Below are positions 25,054-33,005 of a DNA stretch of 64,000 nucleotides, in pieces. The stretch's first letter is position 1. Every line of letters starts with the position of its first letter. This stretch comes from Fibrobacter succinogenes (GTDB lineage: Bacteria; Fibrobacterota; Fibrobacteria; Fibrobacterales; Fibrobacteraceae), in the NCBI GenBank assembly GCA_902791475.1, contig CADAWC010000014.1:16494-80493 (forward strand), in the 5' to 3' direction. The notes beneath the pieces were generated by a model. It searched no databases. It was not told the DNA's origin and was given only the letters and a program-made list of their open reading frames with translations. Both the position numbers and the translations under genes were made by a program.

Positions 25054-26463
25054 ATGTCTTTACAGCAAGAAATTCTGAATGGCGAGAGTCGCACCTTGGA
25101 ATACAAGGTGGAATTGCCCGAAGATTCCGTAAAGTGGATCAAGTCTATCGTTGCCTTTGCAAACGGTGCCGGCGGTAAATTCGTCATCGGCGTGAATAAT
25201 CGTCGGGAGTTTATCGGCATCCCTAAAAAAGTCGACCCGTTCGAACTCAAGGACGGTATTGCCGACAAGATTTCGCAGATGTGCGAACCGCAAATAATGT
25301 TCGACATAACGGCGGAGATTGTTGAAGGTGCGCAGCTCTTGATTATTCAAGTGTTCCCTGGAATGGCGACACCGTATTATATCAAGTCGCAAGGGAAAGA
25401 AAACGGAACGTATATCCGCCTTGGTGCCACTACTCGGAACGCTGATTTGGCTGCTCTTAGTGAACTTGAAAATCGCGGAAAAAATATCTCTTATGATGAA
25501 CTTCCGTATCGTTCGCTTAAGGTGACCGATGCTGACATTGCTTTTCTTTGCAAGGATTTTTCAAAACGGGCCAAACGTAAAATTACGAAGGCTGATTTGG
25601 AAAATTTGCATCTTCTTGCTGGTCGTTCACATGATAAGGCGACTAATGCGTTGGCAATTCTATTGGGCAAGCATGAATATACCTCACGAATTCAGTGCGC
25701 TCGCTTCCGTGGAACTATGCGCGCCGATTTTCTGGATAAGAAAGATTATGAAGGTCCGCTTTGCAAGCAAATTGACGATGCGTATAAGTTCGTTCTCAAC
25801 CACCTGAATATGGCTATCGAGATAAACGGGGTTGTTCATGATGAAAAGTACGAGCTTCCGCCGAAAGCAATTCGAGAGTTGATTATCAATGCCGCAATTC
25901 ATCGAAATTATCAGATGAATTCTAGTGTGCAGGTGGCCGTATATGATGATCGCGTGGAAATTTCTTCGCCGGGAACTCTTTATGGAACCTTGACGTTGGA
26001 AGAAGCCTTGAGCGGTCGCTCGTCCATACGTAACAAAACTCTTGCCCGCACTCTAGAAAAGATTCATGTTCTCGAAGGATGGGGATCTGGTTTTCAGCGG
26101 ATTAATACGATGTGCCAAGAGTATGGCGTGGCTCTCCCTGAATTTATCGAAGTTGGGGATATGTTCCGGGTGAATTTTTATCGCCGACAGAGTACTAGCG
26201 TCGGCGATAAATCGGCGATAAATACAGAAATCGGCGATAAATTGGCGATAAATACGAAAATCGGCGATAAATCGGCGATAAATTTCAAGAAAAAGATCGT
26301 TGAATACCTTGCGGAACACGGAGAAGCTCGTTCTCAGGAAATTGCTAATTTTATTGGGTTGAAGATTTCTCGTACTAAGGACTATATCTCTGAACTTGTA
26401 GAAGAAGGCGAAATTGTTCCCAACGGAGCGAATAAGAATAGAACGTATTCACTGAAAAAGTGA
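25054..26463 (+). CDS. AlbA_2 (Schlafen-like) regulator with HATPase-like and winged-helix regions
   Basis: The 469-residue protein belongs to the RecG-like/AlbA_2 group. The N-terminus has the AlbA_2 signature (ESRTLEYKVELPED, then IVAFANGAGGKFVIGVNN), the middle has the ATPase_C_4-type segment (PPKAIRELIINAAIHRNY, then ISSPGTLYGTLTLEEAL and GWGSGFQRI), and the C-terminus is a winged helix (QEIANFIGLKISRTKDYISE). Between them lies a linker of tandem GDKSAIN repeats. AGAGG precedes the ATG. Such proteins are usually DNA- or RNA-binding regulators and are frequent in accessory islands. The neighbourhood of a restriction operon fits that. The exact function is unknown. Confidence 0.75.
   Translation: MSLQQEILNGESRTLEYKVELPEDSVKWIKSIVAFANGAGGKFVIGVNNRREFIGIPKKVDPFELKDGIADKISQMCEPQIMFDITAEIVEGAQLLIIQVFPGMATPYYIKSQGKENGTYIRLGATTRNADLAALSELENRGKNISYDELPYRSLKVTDADIAFLCKDFSKRAKRKITKADLENLHLLAGRSHDKATNALAILLGKHEYTSRIQCARFRGTMRADFLDKKDYEGPLCKQIDDAYKFVLNHLNMAIEINGVVHDEKYELPPKAIRELIINAAIHRNYQMNSSVQVAVYDDRVEISSPGTLYGTLTLEEALSGRSSIRNKTLARTLEKIHVLEGWGSGFQRINTMCQEYGVALPEFIEVGDMFRVNFYRRQSTSVGDKSAINTEIGDKLAINTKIGDKSAINFKKKIVEYLAEHGEARSQEIANFIGLKISRTKDYISELVEEGEIVPNGANKNRTYSLKK
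26200..26286 (+). repeat. 30-bp tandem repeat in the AlbA_2 linker
   Basis: About 2.9 copies of a 30-base unit, each made of two TCGGCGATAAAT half-units, encode IGDKSAINT-type decapeptides. The copies are nearly identical, so the linker length can change by slippage or recombination in steps of ten residues without loss of frame. Confidence 0.8.
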
Positions 26464-26740
26464 TGTTTAACTCAAGATGGAAAAATCAAGATTAGTGTCG
26501 TTGATAACTTCAAACATTTTTTTGCTGAAATTGCCCAGAGATTGCCCTGAGAACGACGTAATTGCCCAGAGAAATGGCAAAAAATGCCCAGAGAATGCTT
26601 TGAGGCTGCTTCCCGATTGCCCTGAGACAAGGCGATAAATTAAAGGACTGGGCGACTGTAAAGGCGACTGCAAACCGGAAAGGCGACCACAAAGGCGACT
26701 GTAAAATCATTAAAGAAACGAAAGAGTATTTAGGAAAATT
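26464..26740 (+). pseudogene. decayed remnant of a second AlbA_2-type linker
   Basis: This gap contains several TTGCCCAGAGAA-like units (26530-26640) and then AAGGCGACTG-like units (26650-26702). In shifting frames these read as short peptide repeats, ending in GDHKGDCKIIKETKEYLGK, which resembles the GDKSAIN-FKKKIVEYL junction of the intact gene just upstream. Frames are broken and there are stops, so I read it as debris of a paralogous gene's linker and winged-helix start. It could instead be unrelated tandem repeat DNA. Confidence 0.35.
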
Positions 26741-26752
26741 TATATTCTCTTC

Positions 26753-27412
26753 ATGCATTTCATCATCCATTCTTTTTTCGCTGTTGTCGCTTTCGCTTTC
26801 CTCCTCTCCGCATGTTCGGAGTCGTTCACGGATTCGCGTGACGGGCAATCTTATGATGTCGTGAAAATCGGTGAGCAGACGTGGATGGCGGAGAACTTGA
26901 ATTTTGAAACGGCAGGCAGTTTTTGCCCGGATGGCGATTCTCGCAATTGCAAGAGATTGGGTCGCCTTTATACGTGGGCGGACGCGAAAACGGTTTGCCC
27001 TGAGGGTTGGCGCCTCCCGACGAAGGCTGATTTCGAGGCTTTGGTGAACGCGGCGTCTGGGGATGCTGCGCAGTTCTACAATGGCAATTCTGACGCAGTT
27101 TCGAATAAAGTTGGCGCGGCTTTAAAATCTCGCGACGGCTGGTTCAAAAAAGGAAACGGCTCCGATGAATTTGGATTCAACGCACTTCCGGCGGGGTATC
27201 GTGGCGCAGTTTTGAAAACGGATGATGGTACAGTTACTGGTGGTAAATTTGATGGTATCGGCGGTTACGCATATTTTTGGAGCGCGGACGAAGATGCTGA
27301 AAATCCTGAATCGAATGCATTCTATTTGTTCTTGTCGTTCAGCAGTGATGCGGCGAGTATAAATGCGTTTGCGAAAGAAGACTATCGATCCGTAAGATGT
27401 GTAACGCCATAA
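26753..27412 (+). CDS. FISUMP-domain lipoprotein (Fibrobacter major paralogous domain)
   Basis: The 219-residue product has a lipobox signal sequence ending FAFLLSAC and one complete FISUMP domain (TIGR02145): DGQSYDVVKIGEQTWMAENL near the start, then LYTWADAKTVCPEGWRLPTK, FGFNALPAGYRG, YFWSADED and SVRCV at the end. This is a large expanded family in Fibrobacter, related to the formylglycine-enzyme/C-type-lectin fold and presumably surface-exposed. Its exact role is unknown. No Shine-Dalgarno is present: TATATT ends six bases before the ATG, so the mRNA is likely leaderless. Confidence 0.92.
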   Translation: MHFIIHSFFAVVAFAFLLSACSESFTDSRDGQSYDVVKIGEQTWMAENLNFETAGSFCPDGDSRNCKRLGRLYTWADAKTVCPEGWRLPTKADFEALVNAASGDAAQFYNGNSDAVSNKVGAALKSRDGWFKKGNGSDEFGFNALPAGYRGAVLKTDDGTVTGGKFDGIGGYAYFWSADEDAENPESNAFYLFLSFSSDAASINAFAKEDYRSVRCVTP

Positions 27413-27413
27413 A

Positions 27414-27443
27414 GGAGGTGCCCGCTCGGAGGCGGGCATGACA
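27414..27443. repeat. REP-like GTCAT palindrome, reverse orientation
   Basis: GGAGGTGCCCGCTCGGAGG followed by CGGGCATGACA is the reverse complement of the GTCATGCCCGC...GCGGGC-CTCC form found at 42645 and elsewhere. The stem is GCCCGC/GCGGGC. It starts directly after the FISUMP stop codon and may also act as its transcript end. Confidence 0.6.
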
Positions 27444-27493
27444 ATGTCGGGCGCGCGCATTTCTCGCGCAGTTCCCCTTGCAATAAAGCGGTC

Positions 27494-28216
27494 TTACAAT
27501 AAATAATCCATTCTAATATTTCGCATGCTTTCGAACAAGTTTGCCTTGAGCGTGGAGCTTCCCTTCGTCAAGCTCTTGATTTCTTCGCGGATGGTCTTGC
27601 GATGGCTTGCTTTTGAGAATTCGCAGGTGCAGGTGAACTTGCGAATGTCCGCGTCTTCGGCGTAGGCGATGATTTCGCTTTCTTCGCAGTAGCAGAGCGG
27701 GCGGATAATGCTGCACGGATACTTTTCGTACGGCACCATTGGCGGCATCCCGCTAAACTCGCCTTTGTATAGCATGTTCATCAAGAGCGTTTCGACGATG
27801 TCATCCATGTGGTGGCCGAGTGCAATCTTGTTGAAGTTGTTTTCGCTTGCGAACTTGATGAGTTCCGTGCGGCGCTGCGTGCTGCACCAGTAGCAATTGA
27901 GCTTGCGACCTTCCTTGAGACGTGCTTCTACGGCGACGTCTTTAAAGTAGAACGGCACTTGCGGGTATTCTTCTGCCATTCGTTGCAAAAATTCGCGGGG
28001 AGCCTTGTCTGCAAAATCGCTTTGGATGTGGATGGCGGCAAGTTCGCACTTGGGCCCGAATTTGCCGAGTCGTGCGGCGAGTTCCATCAACAGCACGCTA
28101 GAATCCTTGCCACCGCTTGTGGCGATGAGCACGCGGTCTCCGTCTTCAATCAAATTGAAGTCGTGAATGGCTTTTGTGATTTTCTTATTGACTCTTTTGC
28201 GAATTTGACTTGACAT
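27494..28216 (-). CDS. ttcA: tRNA 2-thiocytidine(32) synthetase-like PP-loop ATPase
   Basis: TtcA activates C32 of certain tRNAs with ATP and inserts sulfur using an iron-sulfur cluster. The protein of about 240 residues has the PP-loop SGGKDS (34-39), the paired cysteines of CYWC (108 and 111), LGHHMDDIVETLLMNM, and a later CTC (196-198) that would provide the third cluster ligand. These fit TtcA better than TilS or MnmA. I used the ATG at 28216. A TTG fifteen bases upstream is possible. Only 120 bases separate the start from the dnaN stop, but a dnaN terminator lies between, so it has its own promoter. Confidence 0.85.
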   Translation of the reverse strand: MSSQIRKRVNKKITKAIHDFNLIEDGDRVLIATSGGKDSSVLLMELAARLGKFGPKCELAAIHIQSDFADKAPREFLQRMAEEYPQVPFYFKDVAVEARLKEGRKLNCYWCSTQRRTELIKFASENNFNKIALGHHMDDIVETLLMNMLYKGEFSGMPPMVPYEKYPCSIIRPLCYCEESEIIAYAEDADIRKFTCTCEFSKASHRKTIREEIKSLTKGSSTLKANLFESMRNIRMDYLL

Positions 28217-28290
28217 AATTACTTTATCCAAAGCTCGCGAATTTCTCTTTGCGTGCGGCAGTCCCGATTAATTCTCGCGGCATTCCCACT

Positions 28291-28315
28291 AAAAAAGGCT
28301 CTCTCGCGAGAGCCC
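28291..28315 (-). terminator. rho-independent terminator of dnaN
   Basis: GGCTCTC (28297-28303) and GAGAGCC form a stem around TCGC. On the minus strand it is followed by six T residues. It separates dnaN from ttcA. Confidence 0.85.
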
Positions 28316-28336
28316 TTAAATCTTTCCGAACTGCGG

Positions 28337-29458
28337 TTAGTTGTCGGTAAGGTGCGTCGGCATCAACAGGAACGAGAAGTTCATGTTTTCACCAACCGGC
28401 TCGATGATGCAAGCGCCAAGCGGGTTGTTCATCTTCATGATGACTTCTTCGCTCTTGCACATGCCGAGGATTTCTGCGAGGAACTGGCCGTTAAAGCCAA
28501 TGCAGAAGCTGCCTTCGCCGTTGTGCGTGATGGCGAGTGCTTCGCGAGAATCGCCGCCGACATCCGGGTCTGTGGCGCTGAGTTCGAGGATGTTGCCGTC
28601 GAACTGCAAACGGATCTTGCGGGTGCGAGCGTTGGCCATAGAAATCACGCTGCGGATCTTGTTCTGGAATTCCGTGGTGTTGGCCTGTGCGGTACGTTCA
28701 AACTGCTGCGGGATTACAGAGCGGTAGCTCGGATACGGTCCTTCATAAAGCTTCGAGATGACCTGGATAGAACCCGTGTTGAAGAGAATGTGCGTTGCAG
28801 AGGTGCGGACTTCAACCGTGGAGTCGCCCTTTGCCATGTGCAGGATGTGCTGCAAAGCCTTGTGCGGGATGATGACACCGTTCGAAAGTTCTGCGCCTTC
28901 CTGGTCGATTGCAGCGCGGCCCAAGCGGTGACCGTCTGTTGCGACCATGGAAATCTTGCCGTCCTTTGCTTCGAGGAACACACCGTTCAAGCTCAAGCGC
29001 GTGGAGTCGGTAGAAGTGGCGAACAAAGTCTTTTCGGCGAGGAATGCAAGTTCACTTGCGGCGATGTTCAACGTTTCGCCATTTTCGATTTCCGGGAACG
29101 GCGGGAAGTCGTTCGCGTCAAAGCCGATGATGCTTGCCTTACCGCGTTCGCTCCACTGGATCTTGACCAAGTAATCCTGCGCGTCAAAAGTGATGTTCGT
29201 GATGCTCGGGTCCACGAGGCTCTTCACCTGATCGAACAGCTTGCGTGCGTTGATGACGACTGCGCCATCACGTTCGCCCTGCACTTCCACCTTGACCCTG
29301 ATACCGAGGTCGAGGTCAGTTGCGCTTACTTCGAGGAAGTTGCCTTCGAGGCGGAGCGAAAAGTTGTTGAGGATCTGGATGGTGGACTTGTTCGGAACGG
29401 CGCTAATTGCCGCTTGCAGGGCTTCCTGCAAAACATTCTTCTGAATAGTAAACTTCAT
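28337..29458 (-). CDS. dnaN: DNA polymerase III beta subunit (sliding clamp)
   Basis: The beta clamp is a ring-shaped dimer that tethers the replicative polymerase to DNA. The 373-residue length is typical. The protein has the usual start (MKFTIQKNVLQEALQAAISA), GVFLEAKDGKISMVATDGHRL in the middle domain, the PSYRSVIP segment, and the closing LLMPTHLTDN equivalent to the clamp C-terminus that contributes to the peptide-binding pocket. Here dnaN is not beside dnaA or recF. It follows a 49-codon membrane-protein gene by three bases and ends at its own terminator. Confidence 0.96.
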   Translation of the reverse strand: MKFTIQKNVLQEALQAAISAVPNKSTIQILNNFSLRLEGNFLEVSATDLDLGIRVKVEVQGERDGAVVINARKLFDQVKSLVDPSITNITFDAQDYLVKIQWSERGKASIIGFDANDFPPFPEIENGETLNIAASELAFLAEKTLFATSTDSTRLSLNGVFLEAKDGKISMVATDGHRLGRAAIDQEGAELSNGVIIPHKALQHILHMAKGDSTVEVRTSATHILFNTGSIQVISKLYEGPYPSYRSVIPQQFERTAQANTTEFQNKIRSVISMANARTRKIRLQFDGNILELSATDPDVGGDSREALAITHNGEGSFCIGFNGQFLAEILGMCKSEEVIMKMNNPLGACIIEPVGENMNFSFLLMPTHLTDN

Positions 29459-29461
29459 GAA

Positions 29462-29611
29462 TTAGCCTCTCTGGATGAGCATTGTTCCTACGAAAAATAC
29501 AACGACGATGACAGCGAGGAGCACGATGACTCGTTTATCCAGCGTGTTTGACTTCTTTGGGACGAATTTTTTGACGTTTTGCTTTGCTCTTCTGCGATCG
29601 CTGCGACTCAT
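29462..29611 (-). CDS. 49-residue single-TM protein upstream of dnaN
   Basis: A short frame on the minus strand encodes a basic N-terminal tail (MSRSDRRRAKQNVKKFVPKK) and one hydrophobic helix (RVIVLLAVIVVVFFVGTML). GGAGAT lies seven bases before the ATG, and the stop is three bases before the dnaN ATG, so it is probably the first gene of the dnaN transcript. The layout suggests a type II inner-membrane protein with the basic tail in the cytoplasm. I recognise no family. Confidence 0.65.
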   Translation of the reverse strand: MSRSDRRRAKQNVKKFVPKKSNTLDKRVIVLLAVIVVVFFVGTMLIQRG

Positions 29612-29674
29612 AGAAAAATCTCCATTGTTTTATATCGAAAAATCTACTATTTTAAAGGCAGGTCGAAAGGATTT

Positions 29675-29956
29675 ATGAACGAAAAAACTCTAAATAAGCT
29701 GAAAAATACGGCTAAGGGCTGTGCATCCAACGTGCTTTCGCGTGTCGAGCTGTCTATGGTGCAGTCTAAGCTCAAAAACAAGTTCCAGTTGCTCGGACAA
29801 AAGGTCTATGAGGCCATTCAGGAAGGCCGTCTGGATTCCATCAAGGATGACGCTATGGCTGTCGAAGCGGTGGGCGCCATCTTCGAAATTAAAAAGCAAG
29901 TTGCAGAACTCGAACAGAAATTGAACAAGGCTGAAGGTTCTAGTGAAAAAGCTTGA
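29675..29956 (+). CDS. 94-residue coiled-coil protein, partner of the M23 peptidase
   Basis: The product is short, helical and charged. The C-terminal half (AVGAIFEIKKQVAELEQKLN) has a heptad pattern typical of a coiled coil. There is no signal peptide. GAAAGGA lies before the ATG at 29675. The gene overlaps the M23 peptidase gene by 14 bases, which indicates co-translation. It may be a cytoplasmic partner of that membrane-anchored peptidase, but no family is recognised. Confidence 0.7.
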   Translation: MNEKTLNKLKNTAKGCASNVLSRVELSMVQSKLKNKFQLLGQKVYEAIQEGRLDSIKDDAMAVEAVGAIFEIKKQVAELEQKLNKAEGSSEKA

Positions 29957-30761
29957 GGTCCATCTTTATCCGAACAAGGAATCGCGCGGAAAAACGGTCA
30001 CTTTTTCCGTGAGAAGAGCTGTTATTTACTTTGTTATAACTATTTGTGCGATTCTAGGATTCATCTTGTTCTCGCCGATGCAAATCGTGGAGAACTTGTC
30101 GAATGGCAACCTGATGGATGTCTATCACCAGAATTCGGTGATTAAGGATGAAATCAAGAAAATCCGTACCGTAGTCGATACGACGATTTTAAAGATTGAA
30201 GAGACGCGTGTTGTTCGCGATAGTACGCTCAAATTGGGTGGTCTTGGCTTTACGATCGAAAATACATTTGAGGATGAGGCTCCGAAAAAGAATTTGCATG
30301 CAATACGTTCTACTTTCCGCAAAACGCTGAACAAGCTTGAGGCTGATTCTGCGCTTGCGGCGCGTGTTCCTGTTTTGCATCCGCTCAAGAACCATCACGA
30401 TATCAAGGCTCGTTTTGAAATGGTTTTCGATGCGTTCACGGATCAGGAACTCCCGCATCGTGGCGTGGATTTCTTGGCTGCTGAAGGCGATACGGTTTAT
30501 GCACCTGGCGCAGGTGAAGTTGTCGAAATTCGCAAGCATCGTGGTTTTGGACTTTCGATGAAGATTGAGCACATGGAACATGTAAAGACGTTCTATGCGC
30601 ATCTTGGAGAAACGCTAGTCAAAAAGGGCGACAACGTTCGTCGTGGCGACCCGATTGCGCTCATAGGCAAGAGCGGGCTCCAGTCAAGTCTAGGCCTGCA
30701 TTACGAAATTCGCGTGAACGGCGTTCCCGTCAACCCTGAGGATTACTTTATTACAAAATAG
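29943..30761 (+). CDS. membrane-anchored M23-family peptidase
   Basis: The 272-residue protein begins at GTG, has one transmembrane helix at about residues 25-43 (AVIYFVITICAILGFILF), a periplasmic coiled linker, and a C-terminal LytM/M23 domain. Zinc and catalytic residues are visible in HRGVDF, YAHLGE and LHYEIR, so it should be active on peptidoglycan cross-bridges or as a divisome activator. The HRGVDFLAAEGDTVYAPGAG segment is classic. It overlaps the coiled-coil gene upstream, pairing it with a possible regulator. Confidence 0.9.
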   Translation: MKKLEVHLYPNKESRGKTVTFSVRRAVIYFVITICAILGFILFSPMQIVENLSNGNLMDVYHQNSVIKDEIKKIRTVVDTTILKIEETRVVRDSTLKLGGLGFTIENTFEDEAPKKNLHAIRSTFRKTLNKLEADSALAARVPVLHPLKNHHDIKARFEMVFDAFTDQELPHRGVDFLAAEGDTVYAPGAGEVVEIRKHRGFGLSMKIEHMEHVKTFYAHLGETLVKKGDNVRRGDPIALIGKSGLQSSLGLHYEIRVNGVPVNPEDYFITK

Positions 30762-30765
30762 CCGT

Positions 30766-30893
30766 TAGTCATTGGTTGTCGGTCATTAGTCAATAGTTAT
30801 TGGTTGATTGTCATGCCGGACTCTGTTCCGGCATCACCACTTTTCTCTCGCTTCGCTCGTCATTCTGAGTGAAACGAAGAATCCAGTGACTTT
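30766..30893. repeat. low-complexity TTAGTCA run and two GTCAT palindromes
   Basis: After the M23 gene come TTAGTCATTGGTTGTCGG-like repeats (30766-30805), a REP-like GTCATGCCGGACTCTG/TTCCGGCATCACC palindrome (30810-30838), and a GTCATTCTGAGTG...GAATCCAGTG unit (30856-30893). Together with 30894-31094, where I see only short direct repeats (TTCGCTTCGCTC twice) and no reading frame of interest, this makes a 516-base gene-free region up to the rng start. Confidence 0.55.
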
Positions 30894-31094
30894 CATCCAC
30901 TTTTGTACTTTCGCTTCGCTCAAGTACCAAATGCTGGTCTCGGTCATGCCAAAACAAGTTTTGTCGCGACTTTGACGCTTTGCGTCATGCAAAACGGCTC
31001 AGTTATAGGTCCGCAAGCGGCCCTGCAACATTCGCCTTGGAGCATACTCGACCTACGCATTTGTCCTACTTCCTAATTCCCCCTACATTTCCCC

Positions 31095-31120
31095 TTCTCT
31101 CGTCTCTCGTCTCTCGTCTC
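31095..31120. repeat. CTCGTCT heptamer tandem repeat
   Basis: Three consecutive copies of CTCGTCT with a partial fourth. An almost identical run occurs at 47540-47568, also between genes, so the heptamer is a recurring short tandem repeat of this genome. Confidence 0.7.
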
Positions 31121-31147
31121 AAGTCTTCCTACTTATTATATTTATGG

Positions 31148-31277
31148 TCCCCAGGCTCTGCTTTGCAGGCGGGCGGTACTTTCCGTCAAGAAACATCGGG
31201 AGCTCGGATGCGGTCCATACTTTTGGACTGGTCTTGGGGATTTCTATCAAGTTTTGCTTTACCCTTTAGGAGTTTTA
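31148..31277 (+). promoter_or_regulatory. structured leader of rng
   Basis: TCCCCA (31148-31153) and TGGGGA (31235-31240) can close a domain that contains the hairpin CTGC/GCAG (31158-31168) and the hairpin GGTCCA/TGGACT (31212-31229). A TAGGAG ribosome-binding site follows. RNase E-type genes can be autoregulated through structured 5' leaders, so this may be a self-recognition element. It does not match a known RNA family that I can name. Confidence 0.4.
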
Positions 31278-32813
31278 ATGGCAAATAAGTGTAAGCGCGG
31301 AATCTTGATTAGCAAAACACCGTACGAAAAGCGCATCGCAATCATGGAAGATGGCGAACTTGCGGAATTGGTTGTTGAAGGTGTTTCCTCTAATCGGGTT
31401 CTGGGCAATATTTATAAGGGTGTCGTTCAGAAGGTGCTCCCCGCACTCAAGGCGGCATTCATTGACATTGGTCTTGAGAAGGCTGGCTTTTTGCATCAGG
31501 AAGACGCCATGGACCGCAACGAACTGTTGCGCCGCGAATATGGTGACGATGATGACGAAGGCGATGCCTCCAAGGAAATTTCGATCGACGAAATTCTCCA
31601 GGAAGGCCAAGAAATCATGGTGCAGGTGGTCAAGGAACCGATTAGCACCAAGGGTGCCCGTTTGACGACACACTTGAGCTTTGCTGGCCGCTTCCTGGTC
31701 TGCATGCCGGGTACAAATTTCGTCGGCGTCTCGAAGCGTGAACGCGATCCGGTCAAGCGCCGCGAGTTCAAGAAGGTCGTACGCCGCCTCAAGGGCCGCG
31801 ACGTGGGCTACATCGTCCGCACCAACGGCCTCAACGAATCCGAATTCGAAATCAACAAGCAGATGCGCGAACTCGAAAGCAAGTGGGAACAGACGAAGTA
31901 CAACTTCGAAACCATGCCGCCCGAGACCTGCATCTACGAAGAATCCGATTCCATCGAACAGACGGTTCGCGAATACTTCGGTGACAACACGGACTACGTG
32001 TATATCGACAACCGCGACGAGTACTTTGCTCTCCGCGATTACCTGAAGGTTCTCTCTCCGGATAAGCTCGACAAGGTCAAGCTCTGGAGCTCCAGCGAAA
32101 GCTTGTTCGAATACTTCAAGATTGAAAACGACTACGCTCGCTCCTTGCAGCGTCAGGTCCCGCTTCCGCGCGGTGGCAACCTCGTCATCGAACAGACCGA
32201 GGCTCTCGTCTCTATCGACGTGAACACCGGTCCTAAGGTTCATGGCAAGGACCAGGGCAAGATCATCCTCGAGACTAACCTCGATGCTTGCCACGAAATC
32301 GCAAAGCAGCTGCGCCTCCGCGATGTGGGCGGCCTCATCATCATCGACTTCATTGACATGGAAACCGATGAAGACCGCGAAGCCGTCTATCAGGAATTCC
32401 GCAAGGCAATCCGCCGCGACAAGGCCCCGATCAGCCCGGCCCCGATTAGCCAGTTCGGCCTCATGGAAGTCACCCGTAAGCGCGTCCGCGTGAACCTGAT
32501 GACCGAAAAGACCGAATGCTGCCCGGTTTGCAACGGCAGTGGCCGCATCGCCACGCTCGAATCGACGCTCGGCATGATCGACCGCTGGCTCGCCCGCGCA
32601 CACACCAAGGGCCGCCTCCGCGAAGTGACCCTCGTCGTGAGCGCCCCGGTCATCGATGTGCTTTGCAAGGACTTGAACCGTATGTTCAACTATCTGGAAT
32701 ACAAGCATAACATCAAGATTTCCCTCGTGGAAGATGAATATGCCCACATCAACCAGTTCTGGATGTACGACAAGAATAACGAAGACATCACGGACCTGTA
32801 CAACTTCGCATAA
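31278..32813 (+). CDS. rng: ribonuclease G/E family endoribonuclease
   Basis: RNase G/E cleaves single-stranded AU-rich RNA and matures rRNA ends. The 511-residue protein has an S1-type region near the start (ILGNIYKGVV-like and GLEKAGFLHQED), the 5'-sensor region (GVSKRER...), the catalytic aspartates in LVSIDVNTGP and GGLIIIDFIDME, and the zinc-link motif CCPVCNGSGR. It lacks the long C-terminal degradosome scaffold of RNase E, so RNase G is the better name. The start is the ATG at 31278, with TAGGAG seven bases upstream. A long structured leader precedes it and a strong terminator follows. Confidence 0.93.
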   Translation: MANKCKRGILISKTPYEKRIAIMEDGELAELVVEGVSSNRVLGNIYKGVVQKVLPALKAAFIDIGLEKAGFLHQEDAMDRNELLRREYGDDDDEGDASKEISIDEILQEGQEIMVQVVKEPISTKGARLTTHLSFAGRFLVCMPGTNFVGVSKRERDPVKRREFKKVVRRLKGRDVGYIVRTNGLNESEFEINKQMRELESKWEQTKYNFETMPPETCIYEESDSIEQTVREYFGDNTDYVYIDNRDEYFALRDYLKVLSPDKLDKVKLWSSSESLFEYFKIENDYARSLQRQVPLPRGGNLVIEQTEALVSIDVNTGPKVHGKDQGKIILETNLDACHEIAKQLRLRDVGGLIIIDFIDMETDEDREAVYQEFRKAIRRDKAPISPAPISQFGLMEVTRKRVRVNLMTEKTECCPVCNGSGRIATLESTLGMIDRWLARAHTKGRLREVTLVVSAPVIDVLCKDLNRMFNYLEYKHNIKISLVEDEYAHINQFWMYDKNNEDITDLYNFA

Positions 32814-32857
32814 GTTGTCCCCGCGATTCTTGCAATGGCATTTCCGCAATAAGCGTA

Positions 32858-32896
32858 AAAGAATTCGTCGGCAGACACCGACGAATTCTTTTTTTT
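32858..32896 (+). terminator. rho-independent terminator of rng
   Basis: AGAATTCGTCGG and CCGACGAATTCT form a twelve-pair stem around a short loop, with flanking A and T runs and eight T residues at the end. It lies 45 bases after the stop codon. Confidence 0.92.
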
Positions 32897-32900
32897 GCAT

Positions 32901-32929
32901 TGTCATTCCCGCGAATGCGGGAATCTCCC
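32901..32929. repeat. REP-like GTCAT palindrome
   Basis: GTCATTCCCGCGAATGCGGG followed by AATCTCCC. The stem is TTCCCGC/GCGGGAA. It is nearly identical to the copy at 42726-42753. Confidence 0.75.
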
Positions 32930-32958
32930 TTTTAGCACTTATTCTTAAAATTCCGCAT

Positions 32959-32990
32959 AAAAAAAGACGCCTGCGTTGCAGGCGCCTTTT
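32959..32990 (-). terminator. terminator of the first fibro-slime gene
   Basis: GACGCCTGC and GCAGGCGCC pair, and on the minus strand the stem is followed by seven T residues. It ends the leftward transcript of the gene at 33006-36740. Confidence 0.88.
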
Positions 32991-33005
32991 AGAGAGAACG
33001 AAACT

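Noticed and set aside
26200..26286. Regular repeats that might be taken for a short CRISPR array
   Set aside because: The units are contiguous, in frame and without unique spacers, and no cas gene is near. They are a protein-coding tandem repeat.
28253..29551. A 432-codon plus-strand open frame across dnaN
   Set aside because: dnaN on the minus strand explains the region. The plus-strand product has shadow composition.
31008..31060. Possible SRP RNA core around GGTCCGCAAGCGGCCC
   Set aside because: The conserved GGAAG-AGCAG tetraloop and internal-loop sequence of SRP RNA is missing.
31275..32906. A 543-codon open frame antisense to rng
   Set aside because: The plus strand is a clear RNase G with catalytic motifs. 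The antisense product is a Val/Ala/Asp-rich shadow.
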